A DNA stretch of 64,000 nt from Halomonas sp. HAL1 (GTDB lineage: Bacteria > Pseudomonadota > Gammaproteobacteria > Pseudomonadales > Halomonadaceae): the NCBI RefSeq assembly GCF_030544485.1, contig NZ_CP130610.1:4030001-4094000 (forward strand), given 5' to 3'. The first letter of the stretch is position 1. Each line of letters begins with the position of its first letter. Both the position numbers and the translations under genes were made by a program. Of the stretch, positions 53,277 through 62,632 are shown piece by piece. The notes beneath the pieces were generated by a model. That model had not been told where the DNA came from. It made no database searches and worked only from the letters and a program-made list of their open reading frames with translations.

Positions 53277-54107
53277 TCACCACCAGGCGTGAAAATGGTG
53301 CACCGGACCGCGCCCTTTACCCACATTTAAGCGCACACTCGCTTCCAGTGCTGCATGAAGCCAACGCTTGGCATCTCCGATCGCCGCCACCGGGGCATCA
53401 GGGCCTGACTGCTCTGGCAGTTTCGCCAGACAGGCGGCAATCGCCGAGGAGAGCGCGCAGCCTGTCCCGTGCAAATTGTTGGTGTCGATCCGCGAGGCGG
53501 GCAACCATTCATGGCCGTTGGGGGTTGCCAGCAGATCAGGACAGGTCGCTCCGCGCAAATGGCCGCCTTTTAATACCACATAAGGCGCCCCCAGCTGGGT
53601 CAGTCCCGGCAACATCGCTTCCATATCATCCAAGCTGGTAGGCGATGGCGAATCGAGCAGTACCGCGGCTTCCGGCAAGTTGGGGGTGATAACATCGGCA
53701 AGCGGCACCAAGATGTCACGCACGGCACGAATACCGGCGTCATCGACCAGTATGTCACCGCTCTTGGCGACCATCACAGGGTCGAGCACGATCCAGCGCG
53801 GTCGGCGCTGGCGCAGCACGTCGGCGATTACCTCAGCAACCTCGCGGCTGGCCACCATGCCAATTTTGACCGCGTCCAGCGATACATCATCTAGCAGGTG
53901 CTCAAGCTGCTCGCGAATGGCCTGGGGAGAGACCGGATACACCGAGGCGACGCCACAGGTATTCTGAGCAATCACCGCGGTGATCACATTAGTGCCATAC
54001 ACGCCGAGGGCCGAAAAAGTCTTCAAATCGCCCTGTAAACCAGCTCCGCCGGACGGGTCGGAACCAGCGATGGTGAGCACATTGCGCAGACGGGAATGGG
54101 TAGACAT
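53277..54107 (-). CDS. thiD: Hydroxymethylpyrimidine/phosphomethylpyrimidine kinase
   Basis: 276-residue ribokinase-fold enzyme that phosphorylates HMP to HMP-PP for thiamine. N-terminal TIAGSDPSGGAGLQGDLKTF and the C-terminal anion-hole NNLHGTGCALSSAIAA (GTGC) with catalytic Asp/Cys region. GGAG precedes ATG. Not linked to thiSG here. Confidence 0.92.
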   Translation of the reverse strand: MSTHSRLRNVLTIAGSDPSGGAGLQGDLKTFSALGVYGTNVITAVIAQNTCGVASVYPVSPQAIREQLEHLLDDVSLDAVKIGMVASREVAEVIADVLRQRRPRWIVLDPVMVAKSGDILVDDAGIRAVRDILVPLADVITPNLPEAAVLLDSPSPTSLDDMEAMLPGLTQLGAPYVVLKGGHLRGATCPDLLATPNGHEWLPASRIDTNNLHGTGCALSSAIAACLAKLPEQSGPDAPVAAIGDAKRWLHAALEASVRLNVGKGRGPVHHFHAWW

Positions 54108-54194
54108 GAGGCTCCTTTACGACAAAATCGTCACTGTCTGCCTAGGATACCCAAGCTATGCGCTTTGTGCTGCTTAAAACCTACGCTCCAGACA

Positions 54195-54224
54195 CACAAC
54201 AGCCGCCCGAAGGCGGCTGTTGTG
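54195..54224. terminator. Strong hairpin between thiD and the TRAP binding gene
   Basis: CACAACAGCCGCC (54195-54207) pairs with GGCGGCTGTTGTG (54212-54224) around CGAA; no U-tract. It follows the TRAP binding-protein gene, which ends at 54249 on the minus strand. Confidence 0.65.
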
Positions 54225-54248
54225 TTCGTGTGCGTTAAGCACGGTAGT

Positions 54249-55361
54249 CTATTGCGCGGTGTCGCCTTCCGGGTTACGTGCGTTGTAGTACGCCTGCTCG
54301 GAGATAGCGTGGTAATCCTCGACCTTTTCCTGGAATGCTTGATAAGAGTCATAGATACGCGTGGCTAATTCGCTCGATTCCGCCAGCTCGGCGACAACAT
54401 CAGCCGAATGCTCGCGGGCTTGAGCAAGCACGTCGTCAGGAATACGGCGCAGTTCAACCTCGTGCTCGTTCACCAGGGTTTCCAACGCATCGTTGTTACG
54501 TGCGGTGTACTCATCCAGTACGCTTTGGTTGATATCGCTAATAGCGGTACGCAGGATCGCCTGCAAATCCGCTGGCAGCTCAGCGAAAGCGTCTTCGTTA
54601 ACGATCGCCTCGAACATGACCGTCGGCTCGTGCCAACCTGGGTAGTAGTAATAGTCAGCAGCCTGATGCAGGCCAAACGCCAAGTCGTTATAGGGGCCAA
54701 TCCACTCGGTAGCGTCAATCGCGCCCGACTGCAGCGAGGTAAAGATCTCGCCGCCCGGCATGTTCACAATCGCTACACCCATACGGCTCATTACTTCGCC
54801 ACCCAGGCCAGGCATACGCATTTTCAGGCCGTCTAGATCATCAACCGAGTTGATCTCTTTATTATACCAGCCACCCATCTGCACGCCGGAGGCACCGGCG
54901 ACCATGACGTCAACGCCAAAATCGTCGTAAAGCTCGTTCCACAACTCCATACCGCCGCCATAGCTTAACCAGGCATTCATTTCCTGGGCGTTCATGCCAA
55001 ACGGCACGGCAGCAAAGAACTGAGCAGCGGGGGCTTTGCCTTTCCAGTAGTAGGAAGCGGAGTGGCCAAGTTCAGCAGTGCCGTCGGAAACGGCGTCAAA
55101 CACTTCAAACCCCGGCACCAGCTGGCCAGCACCGAAGACTTCGATGGTCAGGCGGCCATCCGACATTTCATCCACCAGCTCCGATAGGCGCTCGGGGCCT
55201 TGGCCAACACCAGGGAAATTCTTCGGCCAGGAGGTGACCATTTTCCAACGGAACTCGTCCTCTTGCGCCTGGGCGTGGTTATCGAAGCTAGAGACCACCA
55301 GCAAACTGGCGGAGAGAGCGGTCGTCATGGCGATGGCGACTGGGAGTGTTTTGGCTTTCAT
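54249..55361 (-). CDS. TRAP substrate-binding protein, TakP-like
   Basis: 370-residue periplasmic binding protein of the DctP type with a signal ending NHAQAQ. EWIGPYNDLAFGLHQAADYY and YYPGWHEPTVMFEAIVNEDA are hallmarks of the TakP group, which binds 2-oxo acids or their Na+ complexes. It is transcribed after the two permeases, an unusual order for TRAP systems where the binding protein usually comes first. A short hairpin (55411-55435) lies between. Confidence 0.82.
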   Translation of the reverse strand: MKAKTLPVAIAMTTALSASLLVVSSFDNHAQAQEDEFRWKMVTSWPKNFPGVGQGPERLSELVDEMSDGRLTIEVFGAGQLVPGFEVFDAVSDGTAELGHSASYYWKGKAPAAQFFAAVPFGMNAQEMNAWLSYGGGMELWNELYDDFGVDVMVAGASGVQMGGWYNKEINSVDDLDGLKMRMPGLGGEVMSRMGVAIVNMPGGEIFTSLQSGAIDATEWIGPYNDLAFGLHQAADYYYYPGWHEPTVMFEAIVNEDAFAELPADLQAILRTAISDINQSVLDEYTARNNDALETLVNEHEVELRRIPDDVLAQAREHSADVVAELAESSELATRIYDSYQAFQEKVEDYHAISEQAYYNARNPEGDTAQ

Positions 55362-55410
55362 ACTATAACCCTCTTACTTTCTATTATTACTATTATGAGT
55401 AGGGAATACC

Positions 55411-55435
55411 CCGCCTAGCGTAGAACGCTAGGCGG
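55411..55435. other. Inter-gene hairpin before the TRAP binding gene
   Basis: CCGCCTAGCG (55411-55420), TAGAA, CGCTAGGCGG (55426-55435). No U-tract on the transcribed strand; possible processing or stability element within the operon. Confidence 0.5.
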
Positions 55436-55562
55436 TTTGCTACAGACCATTATTTGCTATAGGACACTAATGGCTCGTTGCTGCTTTATAGTTAGGTTGC
55501 CACATATATTCGTTGATAGCTGCGTTGATCACAGTGATGCTTTTCAACTTACCTCTTGTTGA

Positions 55563-56969
55563 CTAGAACTGCGAGGGAAGCCAGGTTGCCAACTGCGGGA
55601 AGAAGCTAAGCATGAGCAACATACCCAACTGCATCAGAATAAACGGGATAACGCCACGGTAAATAGCCGACGTGGACACAGACGGCGGCGCAACACCGCG
55701 CAAGTAAAACAGGGCGAAACCAAACGGCGGCGTTAAGAACGATGTCTGCAGATTAATGGCAATCATGATGCCCAGCCAAATCGGATCAAGGCCCATGGCA
55801 AGCAAGATCGGCCCGACAATGGGCACCACCACAAAGGTGATTTCGATAAAGTCGAGAATAAAGCCGAGCAGGAATATAACCAGCATGACTATAATCGTGG
55901 CGCCCACCACGCCGCCGGGCATCGCCTCGAACAGCTCGGTCACCATGTGCTCGCCGCCGTAGGCACGGAAGACCAGAGAAAACAGCGCCGCACCGATCAG
56001 GATCAGAAACACCATGGTGGTGACGTGAGTGGTCGAGCGCAGCACGTCTTTCAGGGTCGCCCAGTCGAGCTGACGGTAAGCCAGTGCTAGCACCAGGGCG
56101 CCAAAGGCACCTACCGCGGAGGCTTCAGTCGGTGTGGCAAAGCCGCTTAGGATCGACCCCAGCACCGCCACAATCAGCACAACGGGCGGCACCAAGCCTT
56201 TGAGCAGCAGCATGCCAATCCCTGAGGTATGGCCAAGCTCGGCCATTAACTCTTCACGGTCAGCAGCGGGTGCCATGTGCGGTCGCAACCACGCCACCAG
56301 CGCCACATAAATCATATACATCACGACTAGCAGCAACCCAGGCACCAACGCGCCCATAAACAGGTCGCCCACAGAGACCGTTTTAGGGCTGAAAATCCCC
56401 ATATCCAGCTGTGCTTGCTGGTACGCCGATGACAACACATCACCCAGCAGCACCAGGGCGATGGAAGGCGGAATGATTTGTCCCAACGTGCCGGTGGCAC
56501 AGATAGTGCCGGTCGCAAGCGACGTGCTGTAGCCACGCTTTAGCATGGTGGGTAGCGACATCAGCCCCATGGTGACCACTGTGGCCCCAACAATCCCGGT
56601 AGAGGCAGCCATCAACATGCCCACCAGCGTCACCGAAATACCCAACCCACCGCGCATGGCACCAAATAGCAGGGCCATGGCATCCAGCAACGTTTCCGCC
56701 ACTTTGGATTTTTCCAGCAAGACGCCCATCAACACAAATAGCGGCACCGCCAACAGCGTTTGGTTGGTCATAATGCCGTAGAGCCGGTTGGGCAAGGCGG
56801 CGAGATAGCCGCTATCAAAATTGGCGTCGATACCAATGGCTTCCAGACCCAGCCCCATACCGGCAAACAGCAGCGCCGTACCCGCCAGCGAAAGCGCTAC
56901 GGGAAAGCCGAACATCAACACAATGCAGATGACGGCAAATAAAATAATCGGCATGAATTCCAGCATCAA
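55563..56969 (-). CDS. TRAP large permease (DctM family)
   Basis: 468-residue membrane permease, about 12 helices. LMGVLLEKSKVAETLLDAMA and ICATGTLGQIIPPSIALVLL match the DctM family. Its ATG overlaps the small-subunit stop (ATGA), so the two are coupled. Drives Na+-linked import of an organic acid, probably of the TakP type. Confidence 0.88.
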   Translation of the reverse strand: MMLEFMPIILFAVICIVLMFGFPVALSLAGTALLFAGMGLGLEAIGIDANFDSGYLAALPNRLYGIMTNQTLLAVPLFVLMGVLLEKSKVAETLLDAMALLFGAMRGGLGISVTLVGMLMAASTGIVGATVVTMGLMSLPTMLKRGYSTSLATGTICATGTLGQIIPPSIALVLLGDVLSSAYQQAQLDMGIFSPKTVSVGDLFMGALVPGLLLVVMYMIYVALVAWLRPHMAPAADREELMAELGHTSGIGMLLLKGLVPPVVLIVAVLGSILSGFATPTEASAVGAFGALVLALAYRQLDWATLKDVLRSTTHVTTMVFLILIGAALFSLVFRAYGGEHMVTELFEAMPGGVVGATIIVMLVIFLLGFILDFIEITFVVVPIVGPILLAMGLDPIWLGIMIAINLQTSFLTPPFGFALFYLRGVAPPSVSTSAIYRGVIPFILMQLGMLLMLSFFPQLATWLPSQF

Positions 56970-57526
56970 ACACGCTCCTCAAGATGGTTGCCGCCAGCAG
57001 CAGCCGGCACTATCCGTCCGGCCATCACATAGCTATTACGCACGATCTCAACCACGCCTTGCACGATCATCAGCACGGCAAACAGTGGAATTAAGGTTTT
57101 CAGTGCATAAACAGCCGGAATGCCACCGTAGTCGGAGGAGGTTTCTAGAATACGCCAGGAGTTGGCAACGTAGCCCAGGCTGGAAGCGATGATAAAGATC
57201 ATCACGGGAATCAATAGCGTAATAATACCCACGACATTGATTAACGCCTGGCGGCGCGGGGTCATGCCTCGATAGAAGATATCCACCCGCACGTGGCCGT
57301 CGTGGCGAAAGGTGTAAGCAGCAGCCAGCATAAAGACGCTAGCGTGCATATACATCACTAGCTCTTGCATAAAGATGCTGTTCACGCTGAAGGCATAGCG
57401 AAGCAGTACAATCGCGAACTGAATCAACATCATAATGATGATCAGCCACGCAAGGGTACGGCCGAACCACTCTGAAGCGCGGTCCAGCGCACCAATAAAG
57501 GCAGGTAGTTGTGTTGTGTCCGACAT
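56966..57526 (-). CDS. TRAP small permease (DctQ family)
   Basis: 186-residue four-helix DctQ subunit (LAWLIIIMMLIQFAIVLLRY; RHDGHVRVDIFYRGM loop). ATG 57526 is used: the extension to 57574 has no ribosome site. First gene of the operon with the DctM and TakP-like genes. Confidence 0.86.
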   Translation of the reverse strand: MSDTTQLPAFIGALDRASEWFGRTLAWLIIIMMLIQFAIVLLRYAFSVNSIFMQELVMYMHASVFMLAAAYTFRHDGHVRVDIFYRGMTPRRQALINVVGIITLLIPVMIFIIASSLGYVANSWRILETSSDYGGIPAVYALKTLIPLFAVLMIVQGVVEIVRNSYVMAGRIVPAAAGGNHLEERV

Positions 57527-57644
57527 GGAAGTGTCTCGCGTAAAACGACTAAGAGGAGTCAGCGCCCCAGACAATAGCGCATATACGCGGACAATGCAGC
57601 GCTCACAGGCGACAAAGGCAAGCTTGTTAGCCTAAACACTTAGG

Positions 57645-58481
57645 CTAAACGCTTGAGCGAATAGCCGCTAAACAAGCCTCTGGCAGCGGAAGATTGACTG
57701 CTATCGGCAGGTGATCAGAGAACAGATGATCCAATACGTGCACTTCCGCGGCCTCTAGCGATTGCGACAACAGAATATGGTCCAGCGCATGGCGCGGTTG
57801 CCAGGAAGGATAACTGAAAAGGGGTTTAACCGGGTGCAGGGGCAGCGACAAACTAAAGCGCTCGTGAGCGTGTAGTTGATCAGGCGTACAGTTGAGATCG
57901 CCCATCACCACTACGTGGCGCAGCGGCTGAATAATATCGCTTAGATAGTTGAGCTGGCGCACACGACCGCGGTGGCTAAGCGCCAAGTGAGCAACAAAAA
58001 TATGCAAGGCATCCGGGCCTTCGCCAAAGCGGGCATGAATAGCGCCTCGGCCAGGCATTGCGCCTGGCAAACGGTGCTCGACGATCTGACTAGGTACCAA
58101 GCGCGACAGTAACCCATTGCTGTGCTGGGCAATACGCCCCAAGTTGCGGTTTAACTGCTGAACATGGTGCGGAAATCCCGCTTTGGTAGCGAGATACTCC
58201 ACTTGGTTAACGCGGCTGGAGCGAAAGCTACCGCCATCAACTTCTTGTAGCCCAACTATGTCGAACTTACTCAGCACTTCGCCCATCATGTCCAGCCGCT
58301 GCTGACGACGCGGATGCGGCAATAAGTGCTGCCAGCTGCGCGTGAGATAGTGATGATACGCTGACGTCTGGATACCCACCTGCAGGTTAAACGTTAACAG
58401 CCGCAGATGGCCCTCTTCCAACAGCACCGGACGATGGCTACTGGGAACTGCCTCATCACGCTCTCTCGCTTCACGCAACAC
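57645..58481 (-). CDS. Endonuclease/exonuclease/phosphatase-family protein
   Basis: 278-residue EEP-fold hydrolase. Metal-binding and catalytic motifs: LQEVDGG, GDLNCTPDQLHA, LDHILLS and SDHLPIAVNLPL. It lies directly after dsbA, a conserved location in Pseudomonas and Halomonas. Substrate (nucleic acid or phospholipid) is unknown. Confidence 0.85.
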   Translation of the reverse strand: MLREARERDEAVPSSHRPVLLEEGHLRLLTFNLQVGIQTSAYHHYLTRSWQHLLPHPRRQQRLDMMGEVLSKFDIVGLQEVDGGSFRSSRVNQVEYLATKAGFPHHVQQLNRNLGRIAQHSNGLLSRLVPSQIVEHRLPGAMPGRGAIHARFGEGPDALHIFVAHLALSHRGRVRQLNYLSDIIQPLRHVVVMGDLNCTPDQLHAHERFSLSLPLHPVKPLFSYPSWQPRHALDHILLSQSLEAAEVHVLDHLFSDHLPIAVNLPLPEACLAAIRSSV

Positions 58482-58483
58482 GG

Positions 58484-59131
58484 TTATTCTGCGCGCTCTG
58501 CACGCACCTGCTCGACCAGCGCATCAGCGATTTTCGGCATATTTTCCAGGCTACCGGCTGAACTCGGCGAAACAACGTAGCGGCCGTCAATCACCAGCGC
58601 GGGCACACCCATCAACTTCATCTCACGCATACGGTTGTTAGCTTCATTGACATCGCTACGAACACTAAAGTCGGTCAGCGCTTTTTTGGCCTCTTCTTCG
58701 CTGACACCATAGTTAGCGAAGAAAGCGGCAATCTCATCGGACTCAGTGAGCGACTGATTTTCCTGATGGATAGCATTAAAGAAATCGGCGTGTAGCTCCT
58801 CTTCAATACCCAGCGACTCAGCCGCGTAGAAAGCGGTAGCGTGGGTATTCCAGTCGCCGCCCATGGTAGCAGGCATATGTTCTACGCTAACGTCGTCTTC
58901 CAGCGTCTCGTACCACTCATTAACCGGTGTTTGTAGGCGGTAACAGTGCGGGCAGCCAAACCAGAACACTTCAGTAACTGCAATTTGCCCGTCTTCAGCA
59001 TGGGTTTCTACCGGGGACTCAAGCACTTCATAGTGCTGGCCTTCAACGACATCCTGGGCACTCACTAGCGCAGAAAAACCTAGACCGGCCATCGTAACCA
59101 TTAGCGTTTTAAACATTGTCGTTTTAAACAT
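58484..59131 (-). CDS. dsbA: Thiol:disulfide interchange protein DsbA
   Basis: 215-residue periplasmic oxidoreductase with a Sec signal ending ALVSAQ. Active site FWFGCPHCYRLQTP (C-P-H-C near residues 55-60) and cis-proline loop GVPALVIDGRY near 180. It introduces disulfides into exported proteins. GGAGA precedes ATG 59131; a near-identical second start MFKT lies five codons later. Confidence 0.93.
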   Translation of the reverse strand: MFKTTMFKTLMVTMAGLGFSALVSAQDVVEGQHYEVLESPVETHAEDGQIAVTEVFWFGCPHCYRLQTPVNEWYETLEDDVSVEHMPATMGGDWNTHATAFYAAESLGIEEELHADFFNAIHQENQSLTESDEIAAFFANYGVSEEEAKKALTDFSVRSDVNEANNRMREMKLMGVPALVIDGRYVVSPSSAGSLENMPKIADALVEQVRAERAE

Positions 59132-59190
59132 CGTATAAATTTCTCCATGGGTAAGCGAGGACTAAGACCGTGGTTATATTAGCGGGTTCC

Positions 59191-59219
59191 CTCATTTCAA
59201 GCACATCGGCAAATGAGGA
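59191..59219. other. Hairpin between cytochrome c4 and dsbA
   Basis: CCTCATTT and AAATGAGG form an 8-bp stem within TTCCCTCATTT...AAATGAGGAA (one bulge). In Pseudomonas the same locus region hosts a small RNA (ErsA, near engB/dsbA), so an RNA is possible but not shown here. Confidence 0.35.
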
Positions 59220-59256
59220 AACCAAACGGCACAAGGAGGTAGAAAATTTTGCAGCC

Positions 59257-59886
59257 TTAATTCAGCCCTAATACGTAGTTCGCCACTGCTTCCATATCCC
59301 TGTCACTCATTTTGGAAGCAATATCGCCCATAATATTATTGGGGTCATTGGTGCGATCGCCGGACGCAAATGCCTGCAGCGTAGAAACCGTATATTGAGC
59401 ATGCTGCCCGGAAAGGCCAGGATAAACGGCACTGCCGATGCCGACCCCGGTCGGCGTGTGACAGGCTGAACAGGCGGGAATACCCTTGGCCATATCGCCA
59501 GCACGGTAAATCTCTTCGCCGCGCGCCAATAATTCAGCGTCTTCGTCGTTGGTTTGACCCAAGTTAGCGTCTTGTTCCGCAAAATAAGCCGCGGCATCCC
59601 AAGCGTCTTGGTCAGAGTAGTCATCCACGATGCCCGCCATTTGAGGCACCACACGGTCACCGTCGCGAATATCCATAATCTGTTTTGCCAGATAGGACAT
59701 TTGCTGACCCGCGAGGTTAGGGAAAGCACCCGAGGGGCTAATACCCTGCTGCCCATGACAGGCGGCGCAGGTTTGGGACATTTCTTGGCCAGCAGACGCG
59801 TCTGCATCGGCTTGATAGTCCGTTTGAGCGTGGGCAGCGCCAACGGCGCCCATGGTAATTGCCAGGCTTGCCAGTAACTTTCTCAT
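59257..59886 (-). CDS. Dihaem cytochrome c4
   Basis: 209-residue periplasmic cytochrome with two CXXCH haem sites: SQTCAACHGQQG near 45 and IPACSACHTPTG near 145. Signal peptide ends AAHAQ. It donates electrons to cytochrome oxidase (cbb3 or similar). ATG 59886 is chosen for the signal peptide; the longer frame to 59952 has none. Confidence 0.9.
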   Translation of the reverse strand: MRKLLASLAITMGAVGAAHAQTDYQADADASAGQEMSQTCAACHGQQGISPSGAFPNLAGQQMSYLAKQIMDIRDGDRVVPQMAGIVDDYSDQDAWDAAAYFAEQDANLGQTNDEDAELLARGEEIYRAGDMAKGIPACSACHTPTGVGIGSAVYPGLSGQHAQYTVSTLQAFASGDRTNDPNNIMGDIASKMSDRDMEAVANYVLGLN

Positions 59887-60291
59887 TGCTCTTCCACTAT
59901 GCCGTTTTATGTTTGACTGGTACGCACCCTGGGCGCTTCCCAGGCTCCACAAATTACCAGGGTTAGCTCCGCCAAAACGAACAACGTATCGCGTTGGTCG
60001 CTGCCGGCTAGAGGGCGATGGTACACTAGCGCCCCAGGTCGCAGATATAAACCGCTTGCATTATAACGAATCACCCCAGCGGCGGGAATGCAAGTCCTGG
60101 TCTGCTTTAGGGGTAATTCGTCGCAGTCCTGCTCTCATTTCTCTATTATGCGTCGCTACCAAGCGCTCTACTTTACGCGCTGAAGAAGCCATAATGGGTT
60201 GATAGTGCGTTGATGATAGCGCATTGATGAGCACATTGATGATAGTGCGTTGAGTAGGCCGCTTTTATGTTCGTTTTTCAGGATTAAGTCC
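59887..60291. other. Intergenic region before engB with imperfect tandem repeats
   Basis: About 405 bases. At 60199-60262 the bases form four imperfect copies of a 13-14-base unit (TTGATGATAGTGCG with variants). No supported gene. The start of engB and a probable promoter are downstream of the repeats. Confidence 0.55.
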
Positions 60292-60930
60292 ATGACTACC
60301 CCCCACGATAGCCCAGTCCCTCGGCTGAACTACCCGACGGCAAGCTTTATTATCAGCGCGCCTACCTTGGCTTTGTGCCCAGATGATACCGGCGCTGAAG
60401 TAGCCTTTGCCGGGCGCTCTAACGCGGGCAAATCAAGTGCTATCAACGCCTTAACACAACAAAATGCGTTGGCGCGCACGTCGCGTACACCGGGGCGCAC
60501 TCAGTTGATTAACTTCTTCAGTGTCATGAACGATGAGTCGCTGCGTTTGGTTGACCTGCCCGGCTACGGCTACGCCAAGGTTCCAGAATCGGTCAAGCTA
60601 GAGTGGCAAAAGCACTTAGCAGAATACCTACGAAACCGCTTTAGTCTACGCGGCTTAGTACTGCTAATGGACGTGCGCCACCCGCTCACTGAGTTCGATC
60701 AGATGATGCTTAATTATGCCGACCAGCGCGAAATGCCGGTGCATATTCTGCTGACGAAAGCGGACAAGCTTAAAAAAGGGCCCGCCAGCGCTTCGTTGCA
60801 GAAAGTACGTTCGCGCTTGAAGGAGTGGGAAGACTTGGTCTCTGTACAGCTCTTCTCTTCGCTCAAGCGTGACGGCGTCGATACACTATCCCAGAAACTC
60901 AATCAGTGGCTGTACACACCGCCGGAATGA
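60292..60930 (+). CDS. engB: Ribosome-assembly GTPase EngB/YsxC/YihA
   Basis: 212-residue GTPase needed for 50S subunit assembly. G1 [14 protein letters not shown] near residue 45, G2/G3 [11 protein letters not shown] and [11 protein letters not shown]4 LTKADKL, and [11 protein letters not shown] near the G5 position. AGGA precedes ATG 60292; the frame upstream to 60250 lacks a site. Its 3' end overlaps the convergent HAD gene. Confidence 0.92.
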   Translation: MTTPHDSPVPRLNYPTASFIISAPTLALCPDDTGAEVAFAGRSNAGKSSAINALTQQNALARTSRTPGRTQLINFFSVMNDESLRLVDLPGYGYAKVPESVKLEWQKHLAEYLRNRFSLRGLVLLMDVRHPLTEFDQMMLNYADQREMPVHILLTKADKLKKGPASASLQKVRSRLKEWEDLVSVQLFSSLKRDGVDTLSQKLNQWLYTPPE

Positions 60931-61676
60931 TGCGTTTCTAAGCTCGCCTTTTCTAACATCTCAAGCACGCGGGGCAGCTCTTTTACATGGGCAATACGGT
61001 GTACCCGCGGAGGAAGTGGTTGATCTTCCAGCGCGGAAATCCACACGGCATGCATACCCAGCTGCTGGGCGGGTAATACATCTTCCTGCCATGAATCGCC
61101 TACGTGCATGGCGTGTTCGGGGGCCACTTTTAAACGCGCAAGCGCCGTCAGAAACGGCGTGGGATCAGGTTTAGGCGCTAACAACTCGCCTGCTGCGATG
61201 GCCACCGAAAAATAGGCGGCCAGCGGCTGACGCGCCAAATGAATATTGCCATTCGTGATGGCTGCTAGCTGATAACGCTCGGTTAACACCGCCAGTAAAC
61301 CGGCCGCCTCTGGGTGTGGCGTGACTTGCACGCGCAGGCGATGGAACTCATTCATCGCCGCTGCCGCCCACAACAAAGCGGCACTGCGGGTCAGGCCTTC
61401 CGCTTCTAACTGCGCTTCCAGGGCGCGCATACGCAGCCAAGTAAAGTCACCGCGCCGTTCGGGCACCTGTTTGGCTAACTGTTGACGACGCTGAAGGTAA
61501 TCCTCCCGGCCGCCTTCTTGAGTCAATGTTAGGGCTGGCTCCTGGCGTGCCGCTCGCCAAGCCTCTAGCGCCTCCAATAGCCAGCGGTAGTGCCCCTCTT
61601 CGGTACGCGCCATCACGCCATGGTTGTCCCACAGCGTGTCGTCTAAATCGAAGGTAATGGCCTTCAATTTTGTCAT
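60903..61676 (-). CDS. yigB: HAD-superfamily phosphatase (YigB-like)
   Basis: 257-residue HAD hydrolase. Motif [12 protein letters not shown], motif [16 protein letters not shown], motif [17 protein letters not shown] and [14 protein letters not shown]. It is at the end of the dapF-DUF484-xerC-HAD operon, as is yigB (FMN phosphatase) in E. coli. Confidence 0.87.
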   Translation of the reverse strand: MTKLKAITFDLDDTLWDNHGVMARTEEGHYRWLLEALEAWRAARQEPALTLTQEGGREDYLQRRQQLAKQVPERRGDFTWLRMRALEAQLEAEGLTRSAALLWAAAAMNEFHRLRVQVTPHPEAAGLLAVLTERYQLAAITNGNIHLARQPLAAYFSVAIAAGELLAPKPDPTPFLTALARLKVAPEHAMHVGDSWQEDVLPAQQLGMHAVWISALEDQPLPPRVHRIAHVKELPRVLEMLEKASLETHHSGGVYSH

Positions 61677-61690
61677 GGTTTGCTCCTGGG

Positions 61691-62632
61691 CTATTTGTTT
61701 CTGTTTTCGCCGTTTCTGGGGCTGGGGCTTCTTTTAGCGCGGGGGTGCGCTGCATCGTAACTTGTCGCCAGGTGCTGCCAGTCAAGCCGGGTATAAATTT
61801 GCGTGGTCGACAGGTTAGCGTGGCCCAACAGCTCCTGCACCGCGCGCAGATCCTGGCTCGACTCAAGGAGGTGGCTAGCAAAAGAGTGGCGCAAACGGTG
61901 AGGGTGCAAATGTTCGGGCAAGCCACGGGCTAACGACAGCTGCGCTAAGCGTTTCTGAATGGCCCGATGGCCTAGCCGCGTGCCACGCTGCCCCACAAAC
62001 AGCGCCAATTCATCCACCGGTGCGAGCGCGGAGCGACAGCCCAGCCACTCCGCCAGTGCCTGCTGGGCGCGCCGCCCGACGGGCACTTGGCGCGGTTTAC
62101 CGCCTTTGCCGATCACCCTTACCCGGCTGTTTTGCAAATCGCCAAGTTCAAGGGCCGCAAGCTCTGCCAGACGCAGGCCGCTGGAGTAAAACAGCTCAAG
62201 GATGGCCTGATCCCGCACGCCCAGCGGCGAGCCGTCGTGAGGGGTATCGAGAAAGCGCGCCAGGGCGTCAACATCCACCGGACGAGGCAAATGGCTCGGC
62301 TGTTTGGGCGTACGCAATAACCCCACCGGGTTATCGGCCAGTACGCCTTGTTTAACCAAATAATCAGCAAATTTGGAAAGTGCCGCCCGTCGCCGGGCAA
62401 GGCTTCTTGGCGCTAAGCCCCGGCTGCGCTCCGACCCTAAAAATGCCCGCAGCAGCGCGGTATCTAATGCCGCGGGGTCCGTCACCTCGCGGCGCTCGGT
62501 AAAGGCACACAGCGCGGCCAGATCATGCCGATAGGCCTCCACCGTTGCAGGACTTGCATGGGATGACAATGCGGCTAAAAAGCCGTCAATGTGCTTGGCA
62601 ATCGACACTTCACCCAAGGGAGCCTCAACCAT
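61691..62632 (-). CDS. xerC: Tyrosine recombinase XerC
   Basis: 313-residue site-specific recombinase that resolves chromosome dimers at dif with XerD. N-terminal SAM-like core-binding domain (SPATVEAYRHDLAALCAFT) and catalytic residues in SSGLRLAELAALELGD (Arg I), GKGGKPRQVPVG (Lys), HPHRLRHSFASHLLES (His-x-x-Arg), and LLGHANLSTTQIYTRLDW (His and Tyr nucleophile). ATG 62632 overlaps the DUF484 stop by eight bases; the long upstream extension is a shadow frame. Confidence 0.94.
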   Translation of the reverse strand: MVEAPLGEVSIAKHIDGFLAALSSHASPATVEAYRHDLAALCAFTERREVTDPAALDTALLRAFLGSERSRGLAPRSLARRRAALSKFADYLVKQGVLADNPVGLLRTPKQPSHLPRPVDVDALARFLDTPHDGSPLGVRDQAILELFYSSGLRLAELAALELGDLQNSRVRVIGKGGKPRQVPVGRRAQQALAEWLGCRSALAPVDELALFVGQRGTRLGHRAIQKRLAQLSLARGLPEHLHPHRLRHSFASHLLESSQDLRAVQELLGHANLSTTQIYTRLDWQHLATSYDAAHPRAKRSPSPRNGENRNK

